Part shown: piece by piece, positions 23,006 through 25,693 of the stretch | Position numbering within the stretch: position 1 is the first letter of the stretch | Layout of the letters: each line of letters starts with the position of its first letter | DNA from: a virus | Length of the DNA: 25,693 bases | Strand: one strand, 5' to 3' | IMG/VR virus record: IMGVR_UViG_2124908035_000006 | Coordinates: 1 to 25,693 of that record | Made by a program: the position numbers and the translations under genes | The notes under the pieces: generated by a model | What the model saw: the letters and a program-made list of their open reading frames with translations, nothing else | Told to the model about the DNA's origin: nothing | The model's database searches: none

Positions 23006-23622
23006 GATGGAATTTTTTTAAAGGTGATTTCCATTCCTGCCGTCCTAACAATCACACTACCTGATAGTTCACACATTTTCATACACGCTTCAAATAGTTT
23101 TGCACCTGCAAAAACATTTGGATTCTCTACCGTGGTTTGTTCCGTGCATTTACGGATAATCGTGCTTGGAAATTCAGGAGCGTATTGTTTTATCTTTTCT
23201 CCTTCGTTATTGACCCTCTTGAGTTTTATATATTCCCGCTTTGCTTTATATGTTGTCCTGTTTTTTGCATTGTACTTTGCGTTATATTCTGCTTTCCATT
23301 TTTTTTGACAGTCAATGCAGCGGCTCCCTGTGCCTATAAATTCTTTCTGACAATCAGGTTCAACACATATTCTTTTCTCTGGCATTTTCTTCTCCTTTGA
23401 AATACCTATTGTGATTAAACCACATTTTCCTTTAGCAATATCAGCATCAGCAATCCCAACCACGCCAAAATTTGAATCTTCTTGTATTTTTTCAGAAATC
23501 GGATCAAATCTTTTCTTATGTGGGGCTATCGCGCATTGGGTGCAAATGACTTGCCCTGCGAACATTGGCCGAAATGGTTTCTTGCATTTACCCTCACATA
23601 TTTTCATACCAGATACGTTCAT
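23002..23622 (-). CDS. Protein with two CxxC clusters, 206 aa
   Basis: Start chosen at ATG 23620-23622 (MNVSGMK...), with AGGAG seven bases upstream. A TTG at 23704-23706 would add 28 residues behind a weaker GGAG and cannot be excluded. Two zinc-ribbon-like clusters are seen: CEGKCKKPF...VICTQC (about residues 9-30) and CVEPDCQKEF...SRCIDCQKKW (about 85-105 from this start). A basic, Asn-rich helical segment follows (KAEYNAKYNAKNRTTYKAKR) and a plain C-terminus. The second cluster suggests a link to HNH-type or recombination-associated ribbons, but no catalytic His is seen. It lies in the SSB-side early region, so a nucleic-acid or transcription role is possible. Confidence 0.65.
   Translation of the reverse strand: MNVSGMKICEGKCKKPFRPMFAGQVICTQCAIAPHKKRFDPISEKIQEDSNFGVVGIADADIAKGKCGLITIGISKEKKMPEKRICVEPDCQKEFIGTGSRCIDCQKKWKAEYNAKYNAKNRTTYKAKREYIKLKRVNNEGEKIKQYAPEFPSTIIRKCTEQTTVENPNVFAGAKLFEACMKMCELSGSVIVRTAGMEITFKKIPS
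23383..23398 (-). promoter_or_regulatory. Internal ribosome site in the CxxC gene
   Basis: Minus-strand AAAGGAG followed after six bases by in-frame ATG 23383-23385 (MPEKRICVEPDC...). It is as strong as the ribosome sites of the true genes here. It could yield a 127-aa product carrying only the second CxxC cluster, or mark an ancient fusion of two genes. Confidence 0.45.
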
Positions 23623-23731
23623 GGTTCTACTCCTGTACACTTCAAGGTTTTTAAATCCTCGGCACGATTCGTCTTCTGCTTCTAAGGTGAATAATTTACC
23701 GGCCAATTGTCAACTCCATATTTTTATCTCC

Positions 23732-24190
23732 TTAAAATGGTAGATCGTCGTTTATAGCACCAAGCGTATGGTTTCTTTCTTCCGGCATTTCGTCGGCAGT
23801 TATTGGTGCCTGGTTGAAGCTTTCTTGCGCCGGTCGCTGGTCCATCGGATCGGCTGCCTTCTTCGTGTCCAGAAATTGGAGCACGCTACCGATGATTTCA
23901 GTGACGTACTTCTTGTTCCCGTCCTTATCGTCGTAGCTTCGGTTGTCGATCTTGCCTTCCACATAAACCAAGGAACCCTTTGAGAGATACTTGCTGGCCG
24001 CTTCCCCGGCCTTACCCCAGAAAACTATATTGTGCCACGTAACTTTCTCATGCTTCTCGCCTTGGCTGTCTTTCCATCCATCGACCGTAGCTATGCTGAA
24101 CTTACAAACCGCGTTGCCATTCGGTGTATAGTTCAACGCCGGAGGCTTTCCAAGTCGACCGATAAGTATTGCGCGATTTACGCTTGCCAT
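23732..24190 (-). CDS. ssb: Single-stranded DNA-binding protein, 152 aa
   Basis: Classic SSB: starts MASVNRAILIGRLGKPPALN, with an OB-fold core through the DGWKDSQGEKHEKVTWHNIV segment (about residues 37-56), LSKGSLVYVEGKIDNRSYDD (about 69-88) and KKYVTEIIGSVLQFL. The C-terminal tip DDLPF is the acidic docking tail used to bind partner proteins. A Gln/Pro/Asp linker precedes the tip. It coats single-stranded DNA during phage replication and recombination. Start ATG 24188-24190, four bases after the 59-aa gene stop. Confidence 0.95.
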   Translation of the reverse strand: MASVNRAILIGRLGKPPALNYTPNGNAVCKFSIATVDGWKDSQGEKHEKVTWHNIVFWGKAGEAASKYLSKGSLVYVEGKIDNRSYDDKDGNKKYVTEIIGSVLQFLDTKKAADPMDQRPAQESFNQAPITADEMPEERNHTLGAINDDLPF

Positions 24191-24194
24191 TTTG

Positions 24195-24374
24195 TTACTC
24201 GCTTTCTGAGAAATCTCTAAGTTCCTTCATAAGTTCAGGGGATATGGATTTACTGTCTTCAATTTGTGCTACCGTCATGCTTACAATTACCCGCGCTCGC
24301 GTCGCCTGCATTTCCAGGCGCTTAATACGCTCGGCAATAGTGAGTTCAACAGCGTTTTGGGATACGTCGTCCAT
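24195..24374 (-). CDS. Small acidic protein, 59 aa
   Basis: ATG at 24372-24374 overlaps the stop of the ParB-like gene (TAATG), and the frame ends at 24195-24197, four bases before ssb starts. It reads MDDVSQNAVELTIAERIKRL, then helix and charged residues to ...ELRDFSESE. Mostly helical with an acidic end, no motif recognised. Its exact fit between two genes and coupled start support a real gene; it is too short for usual length cut-offs. Confidence 0.6.
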   Translation of the reverse strand: MDDVSQNAVELTIAERIKRLEMQATRARVIVSMTVAQIEDSKSISPELMKELRDFSESE

Positions 24375-25201
24375 TATTGCACCAGCACCGCGATAAATGG
24401 GGGGTCGATTTGTTCGATGCGAATCGTGATGTTGCCTTTCTTGTGCGGCACGTCCACGGCATTCTCAAATCCACGCGCTCTCAATCCATCCGCAATGATG
24501 CCCGCGTCAACCCGTGGAGCCTCCGCGGGCTTCTCGTGGGCCTTGCGTTCGGCTTTGGCTTCGTCCACGTCTTTGCCGGTGACCTTCTGCCCCATATCGG
24601 CTTTAAGAAGGGCGGTCTGCTTGTCCTGCTCATCGGCAGTCCTGAGCTTCTTTGCAGTTGCCGGTTTTATCTTTCCGGCGCCTACTGCGGCTTTAATCGC
24701 CTCCGGATCAGCGGCCAGGGCCAGGCAGTCGGCTACCCACGTTTTGCTTTTATGGGACTCCGCTGCCATCTTAGCGAGGCTCCACCCTGCCTTCTGTAGG
24801 CGCTGAAAACCAATTCCGCATTCAAGTTGCGTGAAAGGCTTTCCATCGTTCTTCTGGAATTGGAGCAACACGCGGGTTTCTTCCGTGGTCCCGGCAGGCT
24901 CGTTAATGCACTTAGCCTCATCGATTGAGGCATCCAACTTTTCATTGGCGTAGATCATCGCCATGAAGCGACGACATCCATTGGTGATGTACGCCACCTC
25001 TTCTCCGCCCACCTTGGCAATGCGAACCGTCATTGGCTCCTGTTGGCCCTTCTCAGCTATCGACCGGGCAAGTTCAGAAATTTTGTACTGCGAGTTGTCG
25101 AATTCCAGGCGTGATAAATCTGCCGGAGGGATGCGTAGTTTTTTGAGAGGAATGCGGAATATGTCTCCGCCTCGACCGAGTGATAAATCTTTGATACCCA
25201 T
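24374..25201 (-). CDS. ParB-like DNA-binding protein, 275 aa
   Basis: The N-terminal half has the ParB/Srx signature: FRIPLKKLRIPPADL (about 15-29), then ISELARSIAEKGQQEPMTVR (about 41-60) and AYITNGCRRFMAMIYA (about 69-84), where GCRR replaces the GERR box of ParB proteins. A central helical segment with GWSLAKMAAESHKSKTWVAD (about 139-158) fits the helix-turn-helix that binds parS, followed by a Lys/Glu-rich linker and a C-terminal domain. No ParA-like gene is nearby. In phages, ParB-like genes sit in early or replication regions with roles in partition, regulation or as nucleases; this sequence cannot choose. It starts with AAAGGAT eight bases upstream, behind a good promoter. Confidence 0.8.
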   Translation of the reverse strand: MGIKDLSLGRGGDIFRIPLKKLRIPPADLSRLEFDNSQYKISELARSIAEKGQQEPMTVRIAKVGGEEVAYITNGCRRFMAMIYANEKLDASIDEAKCINEPAGTTEETRVLLQFQKNDGKPFTQLECGIGFQRLQKAGWSLAKMAAESHKSKTWVADCLALAADPEAIKAAVGAGKIKPATAKKLRTADEQDKQTALLKADMGQKVTGKDVDEAKAERKAHEKPAEAPRVDAGIIADGLRARGFENAVDVPHKKGNITIRIEQIDPPFIAVLVQ

Positions 25202-25241
25202 ACTGTTTAATCCTTTCGCCTATGTGTGGCATTCATGTATT

Positions 25242-25270
25242 AATATATAATTAAACCGTCTTTTTATCAA
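25242..25270 (-). promoter_or_regulatory. Promoter for the ParB-like / SSB operon
   Basis: Minus-strand TTGATA (25265-25270), 17-base spacer, TATATT (25242-25247), about 41 bases before the ParB-like start. The -10 region overlaps an inverted TTAAT-ATATA-ATTAA motif (25240-25254) that could be an operator. Confidence 0.6.
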
Positions 25271-25299
25271 CACTTTTATTTTGGCGACACACCAACGTT

Positions 25300-25635
25300 T
25301 CAGGCACCCGCCCGAAGTTGCCGCCCTTTAAAAAGTGAGTACTCAGGCACGCAACCAGAACACATAAATTCTTTTTTGTCGCCGTTTACACAATATATGC
25401 AGATATGATTTGATTCCACAATTAACGGCAATTTGGGGCTGGCCGTGTTAGGCGTTGAATTGCCCGCTACCTCAATTTTAAGCCGCGCCTCTTCGTTGTT
25501 ACTTATAGATACATGCCGAGTTTTTGTTATTTCAGAAGCATCTATGATCCACCGGTCTTTAAACCAAAGCGATATGCCTTCTTTGTAAACATGAAGTTTG
25601 AAAGAACGACCAATTTTTATTTCGTTCCATCGCAT
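25300..25635 (-). CDS. Hypothetical protein with a CxxC pair of motifs, 111 aa
   Basis: Start ATG 25633-25635 with AAAGGAATAAAA upstream. The N-terminal part is strand-rich (RSFKLHVYKEGISLWFKDRW, about residues 10-29). The C-terminal part has ICIYCVNGDKKEFMCSGC (about 78-95): two CxxC pairs spaced as in a small zinc ribbon. No family recognised. It ends at 25300, before the ParB promoter, so it may belong to a separate transcript. Confidence 0.6.
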   Translation of the reverse strand: MRWNEIKIGRSFKLHVYKEGISLWFKDRWIIDASEITKTRHVSISNNEEARLKIEVAGNSTPNTASPKLPLIVESNHICIYCVNGDKKEFMCSGCVPEYSLFKGRQLRAGA

Positions 25636-25693
25636 TTTTATTCCTTTCCTGGCGCGGCCTACTCATATAAAAGCAGGCAATTTTGCGCCTAAC
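25636..25693 (-). other. Right edge, no gene visible
   Basis: 58 bases. An imperfect inverted repeat, minus-strand AGGCGCAA-AA-TTGCCT followed by GCTTTTAT (around 25668-25690), may be part of a terminator or operator but is cut by the window edge. Nothing else is supported. Confidence 0.25.

Noticed and set aside
23685-23713. TTGACA on the minus strand after ssb as a promoter
   Set aside because: No acceptable -10 box 15-19 bases downstream.
24264-24806. 180-aa plus-strand frame and its neighbours
   Set aside because: Antisense to the ParB-like gene; Ala/Ser/Cys-rich shadow of its codon pattern.
1-25693. CRISPR array, insertion sequence, or dedicated anti-phage defence operon
   Set aside because: No spaced direct repeats, no transposase and no recognisable defence domains were seen; all modules fit a phage genome.

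Overview
The window reads as one stretch of a tailed, long-tailed (siphovirus-like) phage or prophage. The evidence is a lambda-type head module (Nu1-like small terminase, GpA-type large terminase, gpW-like joiner, lambda-family portal), an HK97-type protease/capsid fusion, a DUF2190-like decoration protein, a tail-tube protein, a tail-chaperone pair joined by a -1 frameshift, a short tape measure and several tail-tip genes. No sheath gene, integrase, tRNA or CRISPR array is visible. Nearly all genes lie on the minus strand and are packed with 1-8 base overlaps or gaps, so transcription runs from right to left. Shine-Dalgarno sites are mostly purine-rich and clear. The host cannot be named from this sequence. 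A plausible lipoprotein and a tail fibre with a Sec-type leader fit a diderm bacterium.

Layout, right to left (transcription order): (1) 25635-22721, an early or replication segment: a small zinc-ribbon-like protein, a ParB-like protein behind its own promoter, a 59-aa protein, SSB, a protein with two CxxC clusters and a 94-aa protein. (2) 22737-21243, a phage-borne glycosyltransferase of the OGT/GT41 type and an overlapping 50-aa gene. (3) 21113-17954, terminase small and large subunits, with a compact structured-RNA candidate filling the gap between them, then two small unknown genes. (4) A promoter at 17911-17940, a leader with two hairpins (the second a terminator with a UUCG loop), then gpW-like, portal, protease/capsid fusion, decoration and neck genes. 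(5) 12408-7260, tail completion, tail tube, chaperones G and GT, tape measure and a distal-tail candidate. (6) 7260-1120, a large tail-tip protein whose 3' end is probably restored by slippage on a run of ten T, a small fibre-base protein and a 901-aa tail fibre. (7) 1126-528 on the plus strand, a two-gene cassette (small basic protein, lipoprotein) with its own leaderless promoter, divergent from a DUF5675 gene and the first codons of a further gene at the left edge.

The observations most worth following are the GT41-like glycosyltransferase, the frameshift-made GT protein with eight cysteines that has no other start codon, the T10 slippage site in the tail-tip gene, the TerS-TerL intergenic RNA, and the promoter-plus-terminator leader before the morphogenesis operon.
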